DNA of 64,000 bases. Origin: Thermocrispum municipale DSM 44069 (lineage in GTDB: Bacteria; Actinomycetota; Actinomycetes; Mycobacteriales; Pseudonocardiaceae). The DNA lies in contig NZ_ATYT01000013.1 in NCBI RefSeq assembly GCF_000427825.1, positions 52,227 through 116,226 on the forward strand, read 5' to 3'. Positions 9,420-19,281 of the stretch are shown here, one piece after another; within the stretch, counting starts at the first letter, position 1; every line of letters starts with the position of its first letter. A program made the translations under genes and the position numbers. The notes under the pieces are model-generated. The model did not search any database and was not told the DNA's origin. It worked only from the letters and a program-made list of their open reading frames with translations.

Positions 9420-10325
9420 TCACTCCACCAGCAATTCGGCCAGCCCGGCGGCCTGCGCCCGCTCGATGTCCTCGCGGAACTTCAGCACCGCACCCAGCGT
9501 GCGGTTGGCCGTCTCGGCATCCAGCACTCCCCCGTCCAGGCACATGAGCGCCCGCGCCCAGTCGAGCGACTCGGCCACCCCGGGCGGCTTGAGCAGCTCC
9601 AGCTCGCGCAGTTTCCGCACCGCCGCGGCCACCTGTTCGGCCAGCCGTTGCGAAATGCCCGGCAGCCTGCTGCGCAGAATCTGCACCTCACGCTCCACGC
9701 TCGGGTGCCCGACCCAGTGGTACAGGCAGCGACGCTTGAGCGCGTCGTGCAGCTCACGGGTGCGATTCGAGGTCAGGATGACGATGGGGGGATCCTCGGC
9801 GCGCACCTCACCGAGCTCGGGAATGCTCACCGCGCTCTCGTCGAGCAGCTGGAGCAGGAAGGCCTCGAACTCGTCGTCGGCCCGGTCGATCTCGTCCACC
9901 AGCAGCACGCACCGTTCCTGCAACGCCCGCAGCAGCGGCCGGGCGAGCAGGAACCGGGACGTGTACAGGGACCGCTCGGCCTCGTCGGCGTCGAGCGCAC
10001 CACCCGATGCTGCTTCCAGTGCGCGCAGGTGCAGCAGTTGACGTGGGAAGTCCCACTCGTAGAGCGCCTGCGCCGCGTCGATGCCCTCGTGGCACTGCAA
10101 CCTGATCAGCGGCAGCCCGAGCGCCTCCGCCAGCGCGACCGCCAGCGACGTCTTCCCAGCCCCCGGCTCGCCTTCGCACAGCAACGGCCGACGCATGCGG
10201 ATAGCCAGGAACGCGGCCGTGGCGACGCCGTCGTCGGCCAGGTACCCGGTCGCCGCGAGACGTTCGGCCACCGCGCGGGGGTCGGCCAGATCGATGGGAC
10301 TCGCAGGGTGAGCGGCTTCGGTCAC
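9420..10325 (-). CDS. coxD: MoxR-family AAA+ ATPase (CoxD-like)
   Basis: ATP-driven chaperone for metallo-enzyme maturation; CoxD is needed for functional assembly of the Mo-Cu centre in CO dehydrogenase. 301 residues. Walker A is GEPGAGKT (52-59), Walker B is VLLVDE (140-145), and sensor 1 is ILTSNRTREL. First gene of the cluster, followed two bases later by coxE. Because the large subunit here lacks the copper-binding cysteine, the ATPase must serve a form II enzyme, and its exact maturation step is unknown. Confidence 0.9.
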   Translation of the reverse strand: MTEAAHPASPIDLADPRAVAERLAATGYLADDGVATAAFLAIRMRRPLLCEGEPGAGKTSLAVALAEALGLPLIRLQCHEGIDAAQALYEWDFPRQLLHLRALEAASGGALDADEAERSLYTSRFLLARPLLRALQERCVLLVDEIDRADDEFEAFLLQLLDESAVSIPELGEVRAEDPPIVILTSNRTRELHDALKRRCLYHWVGHPSVEREVQILRSRLPGISQRLAEQVAAAVRKLRELELLKPPGVAESLDWARALMCLDGGVLDAETANRTLGAVLKFREDIERAQAAGLAELLVE

Positions 10326-10372
10326 ACCCTGAGGCTACCCGCCTCGCGCCGCCAGGACAGCCGGTCGAGAAG

Positions 10373-10861
10373 TCACGTGTCCGCCGGGCGGGTGGGCACC
10401 GCGCAGCCCGTCTTGATGGGATCGAGCACGAACATCGTGGTCAGCTTGCGGACGTTCTCGTCGGACTCGAACAACCGCTCGGCCAACACCCGCACCTCCG
10501 GCAGCCCTCGCGCCGCCAGGATCACCACGTAGTCCCAGACCCCCGAGACGTCGTACACCTGTTGTACCTGCGGCGTGCGTTCCAGCCGGTCGCAGAACTC
10601 CTTGCGATGGTCCGGCGACTCCCGCTCGACGGTCACCAGGCACACCGCGAGGACCAGATCGGGAACCTGACTGGTGTCGAGGACGGCGACCTTCCGTTTC
10701 AGCAACCCGCTGGCCTTGTAGCCCTCCACCCGGCGCAGCACCGCGCTGGGTGAGAGGCCGACCAGGTCGCCGAGATCGCGCAGCGTGCGGTCGGCGTCGG
10801 CCTGCAGGGCTTCCAGCAGTCGGTGGTCGACGTCGTCCAGCGATATCAGCTTGCTCCCCAC
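10373..10861 (-). CDS. Lrp/AsnC-family transcriptional regulator
   Basis: Feast/famine-type regulator: N-terminal helix-turn-helix (DHRLLEALQADADRTLRDLG with SPSAVLRRVEGYK) and a C-terminal RAM ligand-binding domain containing VYDVSGVWDYVVIL. 162 residues with GTG at 10861; the reading frame stays open upstream, so the start rests on domain boundaries. It diverges from an EamA exporter, the arrangement seen when an Lrp protein controls amino-acid export in response to that amino acid. The ligand cannot be deduced. The start codon overlaps a palindrome, which suggests autoregulation. Confidence 0.88.
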   Translation of the reverse strand: MGSKLISLDDVDHRLLEALQADADRTLRDLGDLVGLSPSAVLRRVEGYKASGLLKRKVAVLDTSQVPDLVLAVCLVTVERESPDHRKEFCDRLERTPQVQQVYDVSGVWDYVVILAARGLPEVRVLAERLFESDENVRKLTTMFVLDPIKTGCAVPTRPADT

Positions 10862-10876
10862 GCAACAATGTTGCGT
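10860..10876. promoter_or_regulatory. Putative Lrp operator, 8-bp inverted repeat
   Basis: ACGCAACA-A-TGTTGCGT, a perfect dyad with a single central base, lying at the 5' end of the Lrp-type gene and about 95 bases upstream of the exporter start. Size and symmetry fit an Lrp-family site. Assignment to this regulator is inferred from position. Confidence 0.6.
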
Positions 10877-10969
10877 AGATCGCTCACATTTTTCAATCGC
10901 CGTCGCATCGAGTTTCTCTACTCTCGAAGCGGTAGCCGACAAAACTCGCGCAGGGAGGTCAATCGGGCA

Positions 10970-12034
10970 ATGGGCGCCATGTCGACCGACGAGCATGCGT
11001 CCCGGCCAGGCGGCGCGCCCGCTGACGATCGGACGTTCACCCCGCACCCGGGCCGTGGCCTGCTGTTCGTGCTGCTGTCGGCGGTGTTCTTCAGCAGCTC
11101 GGGGGTGCTCGCCAAACCGGTCATGCTCGCCGGGATGACGCCGCAGCAGGTCGCCGCGGCGCGGATCGGCGTGGCCGCGCTGATCCTGCTCGTCGGTGTG
11201 ACGCTCGCCCGGCCGTCCCTGTTGAAGGTGCGCCGCGGGGATTGGCCGCTGCTGGCCGGTTTCGGCCTGCTCGGAGTCGCGGGCGCGCAGCTGATGTACT
11301 TCGTCGCCGCGTCGCGGATCCCGGTCGGCGTGGCGATCCTGCTGGAGTTCACCTCGCCGGTGTTGGTCGCGCTCTGGGTGCGGTTCGTCCGCCGGGTGCA
11401 CATGCCGCGCGCACTTTACGGCGGCGTCGCCCTGGCGATGCTCGGGCTCGCCATGGTTGCCGAGGTGTGGCAAGGACTGCAGCTGGATCTGCTCGGCATG
11501 GGCGCCGGCCTGCTGGCCGCCGTCTGCGCGTCCGCCTACTTCCTGCTCGGCGAGCGCGGCATGACGTCCCAGCACCCGCTCGGCATGCTGACCTGGGGTC
11601 TGACCTTCGGCGCGATCGCGGTGTGCGCCGTGGCGCCGCCGTGGAGCTGGCCGGCCGAGAAGCTGACCATGACCGTGGAGTTCGGACCGTGGACACCACC
11701 CGCCTGGCTGCTGCTCATCTCGGTGGCCGTGGTGTCGACCGTGCTGGCCTACCTGACCGGCTTGATGGCCCTCAAGCACCTGCCCGCGCCGGTGGCCAGC
11801 GCGCTCGGCCTGGTCGAGCCGTTGGCGGCGACGGCGCTCGCCTGGGTGCTGATCAACGAGGCGCTGGCGCTCGTCCAGCTGGCGGGTGCGGTCGCCGTGC
11901 TGACCGGCGCGACGATCGTGCAGTTGAACTCGCCGGGCAAGGCGCAGCCCGCGGAGCCGCTGCCGGATCCTGACCACTGTGCAGAGCCGGTGCAGGATCA
12001 GGACCTCGCCGCCGAACCGGAGCGCCAGGCCTGA
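10970..12034 (+). CDS. EamA/DMT-superfamily exporter
   Basis: Membrane transporter with two EamA repeats, about ten predicted helices. After a hydrophilic 25-residue N-terminus, the first helix is LLFVLLSAVFFSSSGVLAKP. The second repeat includes LLLISVAVVSTVLAYLTGLM and GLVEPLAATALAWVLINEAL, the signature end of DMT proteins. 354 residues. ATG at 10970 follows GGGAGG at 10953-10958. Probably exports an amino acid or small metabolite under control of the divergent Lrp-type regulator; substrate unknown. The C-terminal 35 residues are acidic and proline-rich and outside the membrane. It converges on rnj with only 11 bases between the stops. Confidence 0.88.
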   Translation: MGAMSTDEHASRPGGAPADDRTFTPHPGRGLLFVLLSAVFFSSSGVLAKPVMLAGMTPQQVAAARIGVAALILLVGVTLARPSLLKVRRGDWPLLAGFGLLGVAGAQLMYFVAASRIPVGVAILLEFTSPVLVALWVRFVRRVHMPRALYGGVALAMLGLAMVAEVWQGLQLDLLGMGAGLLAAVCASAYFLLGERGMTSQHPLGMLTWGLTFGAIAVCAVAPPWSWPAEKLTMTVEFGPWTPPAWLLLISVAVVSTVLAYLTGLMALKHLPAPVASALGLVEPLAATALAWVLINEALALVQLAGAVAVLTGATIVQLNSPGKAQPAEPLPDPDHCAEPVQDQDLAAEPERQA

Positions 12035-12045
12035 GCCCGGGCGAC

Positions 12046-14774
<2,729 letters not shown>

Positions 14775-16271
14775 CTACTCCTCGGCCAGCACGGTCTCCC
14801 TGAGTTGCTCGCCCTCGGCGTCATATGCGACACAGTGCACCGTGCGGTTGCGGTTGCCGTTGTCGTCGGTCGCGTCCCACTGCTCGGCGGAGGGAACCAG
14901 CGCCCGGAAGCGCAGATGCTCGCGCTGCTTGGCGTCCATCAGCTCGGACTGGAAGCTCAGGGCGCAGCGGGCCCGCGCCCAGTCGATCAGCGCCTGGCCG
15001 GGATAGGCGTAGTCGGTCTCCTCACCGATCCCGTCCTGGAAGGCCTCGGCCGAGGCGAAGACCTGCAGATCGTGCACCTCGGTGCAGTCGACCGTGGTGG
15101 TCACCGACCGGTTCTCGGCGAGCTGGCCTCCGCTGGCACACTCGCCGTCGTCGATGGTGAACTCCGGTATCTGGCCGCCTTGACCCCACGTCCACGTCTC
15201 GTCCTGCCGGCCGGCGTCGGGAGTGGCGAACCAATGGCCGAGCGCGAAGCCTCCTGCGAGCGCGGCTACCACGAGCAGCGCGCCGGCGATCAGCCAACCG
15301 CGACCAGGGCGCTTGCCGGGAATGGGCGGATTACCGGTCACGCGCGTCGGCGGGTTGTTCGGACCACCGGGGTACAGCGCGGTGTGGCCCGGCGTGACGG
15401 GCTGACCGGACGTGGATTGCGCCATCCGCAGCATGGCCCTGGCCTGGTCCGCGTTCGCCCGCGCCTCCGGGGCACTGACCAGCAACGACATGATCGCCGA
15501 CGCCAGCGGTCCCTGCGTGCGGGTCAGCTGCGGGATCTCGTTCATGATCGCGTGCAGTGTCGCGGCCGTGCTGCCCCGTTCGAACGCCACCGTGCCCTCG
15601 GCCGCGAAGTACAGCGTCGCGCCGAGCGACCACAGGTCGGAGGCGGGCACCGCGTCCTTGCCCGCGATGCGTTCGGGGGCCATGAAGGCAGGCGACCCGA
15701 CGAGGAAGCCACTCGTGGTCAGGCGCGGGTCGTCCACGGGCTGGGCGATACCGAAGTCGGTGAGCTTCACCCGGCCGTCGGCGCCGACCATGATGTTGCC
15801 CGGCTTGACGTCGCGGTGCACGATGCCTGCGTTGTGCGCGGCGGTCAGCGCGGACAGCACTTGTTCGCCGATCGCGGCCACCGTCTCGGGCGGCAGCGGG
15901 CCGCGGTCCCGCACCAGGTCGGACAACGTAGGGGCTTCCACCAGCTCCATCACGATGTAGGTGGCGCCGCCGTCGGTGATCACGTCGAAGACGGTGACGA
16001 TGGCCGGGTCGTTCAGCCTGCCGCTGGTGCGCACCTCGCGCAGCACACGCTCGCCAAAGACCTTGGCGTCCTGTCCCTCGCCGCTGGGCAGGCGCAACTC
16101 CTTGATGGCGACCTGCCGTCCGATCACGGTGTCCTCGGCGCGCCACACCACGCCCATGCCACCCCGGCCCAGCTCACCGAGAAGCCGGTAGCGGCCGGCA
16201 AGCACGCCTCCGTGCGCCGGCTGACGCGCCGTTGTGGTGTCACTCGGCGCGAACGAGCTTGGCTCCGTCAC
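14775..16271 (-). CDS. Transmembrane serine/threonine protein kinase with extracytoplasmic septum-formation-like domain
   Basis: Hanks-type kinase, 498 residues: glycine loop GRGGMG (35-40), ATP lysine 57, HRDVKPGN (152-159), DFG (172-174), APE (198-200). All catalytic residues are present. A Pro/Gly-rich juxtamembrane segment leads to one membrane helix (about 325-347). A C-terminal extracytoplasmic domain of about 150 residues with four cysteines (DGECASGG, VDCTEVHD, RCALSF, VHCVAYD) resembles the actinobacterial septum-formation family. There are no PASTA repeats. GTG at 16271 follows GAGGAGG at ideal spacing. Placed directly before dapA, so a link to cell-wall precursor supply is tempting but unproven. 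Confidence 0.9.
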   Translation of the reverse strand: MTEPSSFAPSDTTTARQPAHGGVLAGRYRLLGELGRGGMGVVWRAEDTVIGRQVAIKELRLPSGEGQDAKVFGERVLREVRTSGRLNDPAIVTVFDVITDGGATYIVMELVEAPTLSDLVRDRGPLPPETVAAIGEQVLSALTAAHNAGIVHRDVKPGNIMVGADGRVKLTDFGIAQPVDDPRLTTSGFLVGSPAFMAPERIAGKDAVPASDLWSLGATLYFAAEGTVAFERGSTAATLHAIMNEIPQLTRTQGPLASAIMSLLVSAPEARANADQARAMLRMAQSTSGQPVTPGHTALYPGGPNNPPTRVTGNPPIPGKRPGRGWLIAGALLVVAALAGGFALGHWFATPDAGRQDETWTWGQGGQIPEFTIDDGECASGGQLAENRSVTTTVDCTEVHDLQVFASAEAFQDGIGEETDYAYPGQALIDWARARCALSFQSELMDAKQREHLRFRALVPSAEQWDATDDNGNRNRTVHCVAYDAEGEQLRETVLAEE

Positions 16272-16353
16272 GATCCTCCTCGAAGCGCATGTGCGCTGCA
16301 CCCTATCGCGTGACGGTCGCCCACACGTTCGGCATTGGCCAGTTGCCAGGAAG

Positions 16354-16752
16354 TCAGCCGAGCTCGTGCACCTCGTGCCCGGACGATCGCAACGCCTCCA
16401 CCGCGCGCTGCAGGTCCGCCTGCTTCACCAGCAAGTGGTCGGTGTCGTAGGTGGACAGCGAGAACAGTCCCACGCCGGCGGCGGCCAGCTCGCTGGACAG
16501 CACGGCGATGATGCCGGTGAGCGTGAACTCCAGCGGCCCGCGCACCGACAGCAGCCGCCAGTCGCCTTCCGCACGCCCGTCGTCCCGGGTCCACCGCTCG
16601 CTCGGGCAGACCACGGACAGCTCGGCGCCGGTCCTGGTGATCGACACCAGATCGCCGTCCGCGGACAGCAGGTCGACGGGTGGCTCGGCCTCCGAGGAGA
16701 GGCGGGCGACGGTGTACTCGCCGGGCCGCAGGTCCAGGGCGAGCCGTTTCAT
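16354..16752 (-). CDS. ACT-domain protein
   Basis: 132 residues without a catalytic domain. The C-terminal half (LTGIIAVLSSELAAAGVGLFSLSTYDTDHLLV) has the beta-alpha-beta pattern of an ACT domain of the CASTOR/ACT_7 type, and the N-terminal half looks like a second, more diverged copy. Such proteins usually bind amino acids. It follows thyX by three bases and precedes the kinase gene by 82 bases. Possibly a small amino-acid sensor; no partner is identifiable. Confidence 0.8.
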   Translation of the reverse strand: MKRLALDLRPGEYTVARLSSEAEPPVDLLSADGDLVSITRTGAELSVVCPSERWTRDDGRAEGDWRLLSVRGPLEFTLTGIIAVLSSELAAAGVGLFSLSTYDTDHLLVKQADLQRAVEALRSSGHEVHELG

Positions 16753-16755
16753 TCC

Positions 16756-17514
16756 TCAGCCCTCGGTGACCAGTGGGCTGGAGGCCACCTCGGTGCCGTC
16801 GGGAAGGGTGGAGATGGTGAAGTCGGCGAACACGTTGCTCGCGGCCTTCTGCAGCTGGCGCAGGCACTCGACGGCCAGCGCGCGAATCTCCACGTCGGCG
16901 TGCTCGGTGGCACGCATGGCGATGAAGTGCCGCCACGCGCGGTAGTTCCCGGTCACCACGATGCGCGTCTCGGTCGCGTTCGGCAGGATCGCCCGCGCCG
17001 CCTGCCGGGCCTGCTTGCGCTGCAGCGTCTTGCTGGGCGCGTCGGCGAACTTGCCCTCCAGCCCGGCGAGCAACTCGTTGTAGGCGTCCTGGCTCGCCTG
17101 CACGGCCTTGAGGAACTTCTCGTGCAGCTCCGGGTCGTCGGCGATGACCTCCGGCTCGACGAACGCGGCATCCCGCTCCGGGACGTAGCGCTGGGACAGC
17201 TGCGAGTACGAGAAGTGCCGGTGGCGGATCAGCTCGTGGGTCAGCGACCGGGAGATGCCGGTGATGTAGAAGCTGACCGAGCCGTGCTCGAGCACCGACA
17301 GGTGCCCGACCTCGACGATGTGCCGCAGGTAGCCGGCGTTGGTGGCCGTCTTCGGATTCGGCTTCTTCCACGACTGGTAGCAGGCCCGGCCGGCGAACTC
17401 GGCCAGCGCCTCACCCCCGTCGGCGTCGGTGGACCACGGAACGTCCTCCGGCGGGAAGAACTCCGTTTTGGCGATGAGCTGAACCTTGGGCGAGACCGTC
17501 TCTGCCACCTGCAC
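16756..17514 (-). CDS. thyX: FAD-dependent thymidylate synthase
   Basis: Makes dTMP from dUMP using FAD and methylenetetrahydrofolate. 252 residues. The ThyX signature RHR-x7-S is at 97-107 ([11 protein letters not shown]) and is followed by QRYVPERD. The start is GTG at 17514 (a second GTG two codons later is possible). It leads the thyX-ACT pair, upstream of the kinase, dapA and rnj, which matches the mycobacterial order thyX-dapA-rnj apart from the inserted kinase and ACT genes. Confidence 0.96.
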   Translation of the reverse strand: MQVAETVSPKVQLIAKTEFFPPEDVPWSTDADGGEALAEFAGRACYQSWKKPNPKTATNAGYLRHIVEVGHLSVLEHGSVSFYITGISRSLTHELIRHRHFSYSQLSQRYVPERDAAFVEPEVIADDPELHEKFLKAVQASQDAYNELLAGLEGKFADAPSKTLQRKQARQAARAILPNATETRIVVTGNYRAWRHFIAMRATEHADVEIRALAVECLRQLQKAASNVFADFTISTLPDGTEVASSPLVTEG

Positions 17515-17651
17515 GCACCCCTAACCGGAACCGCTGACTGTCCTGCCCGTGAGCGTAACCGCCGGGACCCACGTTCTCCGGGTGGACCCGCGGGGTGAAA
17601 TGGCACCCGCCGCGAGATTCCGCGTGATGCCACGGCTGACATCATTCATCT

Positions 17652-17687
17652 TTGCTGTGGTGTCATGGTGGTGGCATCATGACACCA
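17652..17687 (+). promoter_or_regulatory. Inverted repeat and probable leaderless promoter of the RHH gene
   Basis: Arms 17658-17667 (TGGTGTCATG) and 17678-17687 (CATGACACCA) are perfect 10-bp reverse complements, and the last base is the A of the ATG. TTGCTG (17652-17657), 17 bases and CATCAT (17675-17680) fit a weak promoter whose transcript would start at the ATG. The dyad would then cover the promoter, suggesting autorepression by the encoded RHH protein. Confidence 0.5.
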
Positions 17688-18217
17688 TGGATCTGTCTCC
17701 GTATTTGAACAGCCTGCGGGAGGACCTCAATGCTGCGGCCTCCGCCGGCGACGAGAACACGAAACGGGCGGCCGCCGTGCTGTCGGCCGCCCTCGAGCCT
17801 GCCGCTCGGTTGGCGATCATGAGCGCGTTGTCCGACCTCGCCGACGAGGTCACGGCCCAGTTGGACAACACGGTTGTCGACGTGCGACTCAGTGGCCGGG
17901 ATGTGCGCGTCGTGGTCGACACCCGGGAGTCGCGGGAGCGAGGCGAGCCCCGCGAGACGCCGCCCCCGCCCCCGCCACCACCGTCCGGAGGCGGCGACAT
18001 CACACGTATGACGCTGCGCTTGTTCGAAGAGTTGAAGAACAAGGCCGAGCAGGCCGCGGCCGAGCAGGGCGTCTCGCTCAACACGTTCGTGCAGCAGGCG
18101 CTGCAGGGTGCGCTGCAGGGCAAGCACCCAGGGTCGTGGAGCAGCGAGTGGCAGGGCGGTCGCCCCGGCGACCGCGGTAACGACGGCAACGAGATTCACG
18201 GGTGGGTGCAGTCATGA
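17687..18217 (+). CDS. Ribbon-helix-helix (HicB/Arc-like) DNA-binding protein
   Basis: 176 residues. Residues 1-80 form a helical and beta region (RAAAVLSAALEPAARLAIMS). A run of eight prolines at 92-99 is followed by a C-terminal ribbon-helix-helix: TRMTLRLFEELKNKAEQAA then EQGVSLNTFVQQAL (about 107-139). The tail is Gly/Asp/Arg-rich. The ATG at 17687 was chosen because upstream in-frame sequence is non-coding in character. Its stop overlaps the next start as ATGA. HicB-type antitoxins share this RHH, but no HicA toxin is present, so a transcriptional regulator of its own operon is the better reading. Confidence 0.82.
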   Translation: MDLSPYLNSLREDLNAAASAGDENTKRAAAVLSAALEPAARLAIMSALSDLADEVTAQLDNTVVDVRLSGRDVRVVVDTRESRERGEPRETPPPPPPPPSGGGDITRMTLRLFEELKNKAEQAAAEQGVSLNTFVQQALQGALQGKHPGSWSSEWQGGRPGDRGNDGNEIHGWVQS

Positions 18218-19083
18218 GCACGCCGGAAGACGCCATCAAGACGAGTGCCTTCACCACCGACGGCCCGGTCCGGATCGAGGTCCAGCTGAGCGGGGGCAGC
18301 CTGGAGGTCGAGCTCGCCGACAGCGGCAGCGCGGGCGGTGAAGACGGCGTGCAGGTCGATGTGCGGCACGCTCCCGACGAGGGCATGCCGTGGGCGCAAG
18401 TGGTGTCCAACGCGCTGAGCTGGGTCAACGAGCAGTTCGGCGAGCAGTTCACCGCCGATGTGGTCGGCACGGCCAGTGCTGCGGTGGAGCAGACGCGCGT
18501 GGAGCTGGCGGGCAACCGGCTGGTGGTCCAAGCACCGAAGACGTTGCCCATGCGGCATCAGCCGCTGGCCGTCACGGTGCGCGCCCCGGCCGACTCGGAG
18601 TTGGACATCCGTACGTCGTCGGCGTCGGTGGTGGTGACCGGGACGGCGTCGACCGCCACTGTGACCACGTCCTCGGGCGATGTCACGCTCGAGCGGGTGA
18701 CCGGGACGGCGAACATCCGCACCGCGTCGGGCGCGGTGACCGTCACGTCCTTGAGCGCCACGTCGTCGATCGTCACCGGCTCGGGAGACGTTCGGCTCAG
18801 CGAGTTCAACGACGCCGACGGGAAGCTGAACTTGCGCAGCGGGAGCGGTGACCTCGCCGTCTCCGGCGCGACCGCCGGATCGCTGACGGCCAAGACCGGT
18901 TCGGGCGATGTGCGGCTCGAGCTCGCGGAGGGCGTCTTGGCGGAGGTTCATCTGTCCTCGGCCAGTGGGCGGGCCAACTCCGAGCTGGAGGTGCAGAACA
19001 CACCGCCCGAGCAGACCGCACCGCTGCGGATCAACGCGCGCAGTGGGCACGGCTCGGTGACGGTGGGCGGCCCACGCAAGTAG
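18214..19083 (+). CDS. DUF4097-family beta-repeat protein
   Basis: 289 residues. The second half is made of repeating beta-strand units with SGD/SGAV turns (TTSSGDVTLERVTG, TASGAVTVTSLS, TGSGDVRLSEF, SGSGDLAVSG, TGSGDVRLEL), typical of the DUF4097 right-handed beta structure. No signal peptide and no membrane segment, so it should be cytoplasmic. Translationally coupled to the RHH gene by a four-base overlap. Function unknown. The pairing suggests it is a partner or target of the RHH protein, which is inference. Confidence 0.85.
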   Translation: MSTPEDAIKTSAFTTDGPVRIEVQLSGGSLEVELADSGSAGGEDGVQVDVRHAPDEGMPWAQVVSNALSWVNEQFGEQFTADVVGTASAAVEQTRVELAGNRLVVQAPKTLPMRHQPLAVTVRAPADSELDIRTSSASVVVTGTASTATVTTSSGDVTLERVTGTANIRTASGAVTVTSLSATSSIVTGSGDVRLSEFNDADGKLNLRSGSGDLAVSGATAGSLTAKTGSGDVRLELAEGVLAEVHLSSASGRANSELEVQNTPPEQTAPLRINARSGHGSVTVGGPRK

Positions 19084-19280
19084 GACGGGCGCCGCACCGG
19101 CGCCCACGCCCCCGGGCAATCGGCGCGGCACACCGGCCGCGCGCCGGCCGCGACCACTGGCCAATGCCGGCCGCAACCCACGAGCAGGACGGGCGCCGCA
19201 CCGGCGCCCACACCCCCGGGCGGCCCGCGCGGCACACCGGCCCCGCGCGGGCCGCGGCCTCGGCCAGTGCCGGCCGCTCC
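19082..19280. repeat. Tandem duplication, 104-bp period, each copy with a hairpin
   Basis: Two imperfect copies begin at 19082 and 19186. Each contains GGGCGCC-GCACC-GGCGCCC (arms 19087-19093/19099-19105 and 19191-19197/19203-19209), later GCGCGGCACACCGGCC and a GGCC(A)RTGCCGGCCGC block. It fills the gap between the convergent DUF4097 and YcaQ-like genes and probably works as a doubled terminator. Confidence 0.75.
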
Positions 19281-19281
19281 C

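Noticed and set aside
17687..19083. HicAB toxin-antitoxin system
   Set aside because: The RHH domain resembles HicB-type antitoxins, but the partner is a 289-residue DUF4097 beta-repeat protein and no small HicA-like toxin gene is present.
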